From an uncultured Oscillospiraceae bacterium (GTDB lineage Bacteria; Bacillota; Clostridia; Oscillospirales; Oscillospiraceae): a stretch of 5,191 nucleotides of DNA. A program made the translations under genes and the position numbers. The stretch covers positions 1 to 5,191 of the forward strand of contig CAAFEV010000237.1 in the NCBI GenBank assembly GCA_900762005.1. The letters are read 5' to 3'. The notes below the pieces were generated by a model. It worked only from the letters and a program-made list of their open reading frames with translations. It ran no database searches and was not told the DNA's origin. Numbering within the stretch: the first letter of the stretch is position 1; every line of letters starts with the position of its first letter. Positions 5,175 to 5,191 of the stretch are shown piece after piece.

Positions 5175-5191
5175 AACCAAAAAAAGGGCTT

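Overview
The window looks like a chromosomal housekeeping segment of a bacterium of the Clostridia, perhaps an Oscillospirales/Ruminococcaceae-type gut anaerobe. This lineage call is an inference from three things: moderately GC-rich coding DNA, strong AAGGAGG-type ribosome binding sites, and the style of the protein sequences. There are no tRNA or rRNA genes, CRISPR arrays, insertion sequences or phage genes. Nearly all of the DNA is coding.

Left part, minus strand (1-1921). A nicotinate phosphoribosyltransferase gene (pncB) is read leftward. Its 3' end overlaps by 17 bases the start of an uncharacterised multi-spanning membrane protein gene, which runs off the left edge of the window. The pair is probably one transcript. 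pncB catalyses the first step of nicotinate salvage to NAD.

Divergent control region (1922-2056). Two sigma70/sigmaA-type promoters with 17-base spacers face away from each other. One serves pncB (TTGCAC/TATAAT on the minus strand) and one serves the rightward operon (TTGATA/TATAGT). A perfect 15-base inverted repeat (GATTGC-GGT-GCAATC) covers the pncB -35 box and is a candidate operator.

Right part, plus strand (2057-5092). Five tightly packed genes form a likely operon: a FlK-like hotdog acyl-CoA thioesterase, rimM (16S processing / 30S maturation factor), trmD (tRNA m1G37 methyltransferase), a Sir2-family NAD-dependent deacylase, and trmO (tRNA m6t6A37 methyltransferase). Joins are 17 bases, an 11-base overlap, a 44-base overlap and 8 bases. 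The rimM-trmD pair is widespread, but here it is not flanked by rpsP or rplS. Two enzymes acting on tRNA position 37 (TrmD and TrmO) share the operon with a thioesterase and a sirtuin. On both sides of the control region there is a link to NAD: PncB feeds NAD synthesis and the sirtuin consumes NAD.

Right edge (5093-5191). About 100 non-coding bases hold overlapping inverted repeats, which may be a weak terminator, and A-rich runs that may be the end of a terminator for a leftward gene beyond the window. I see no clearly new system. The points most worth a second look are the gene neighbourhood, the candidate operator and the membrane protein coupled to pncB.
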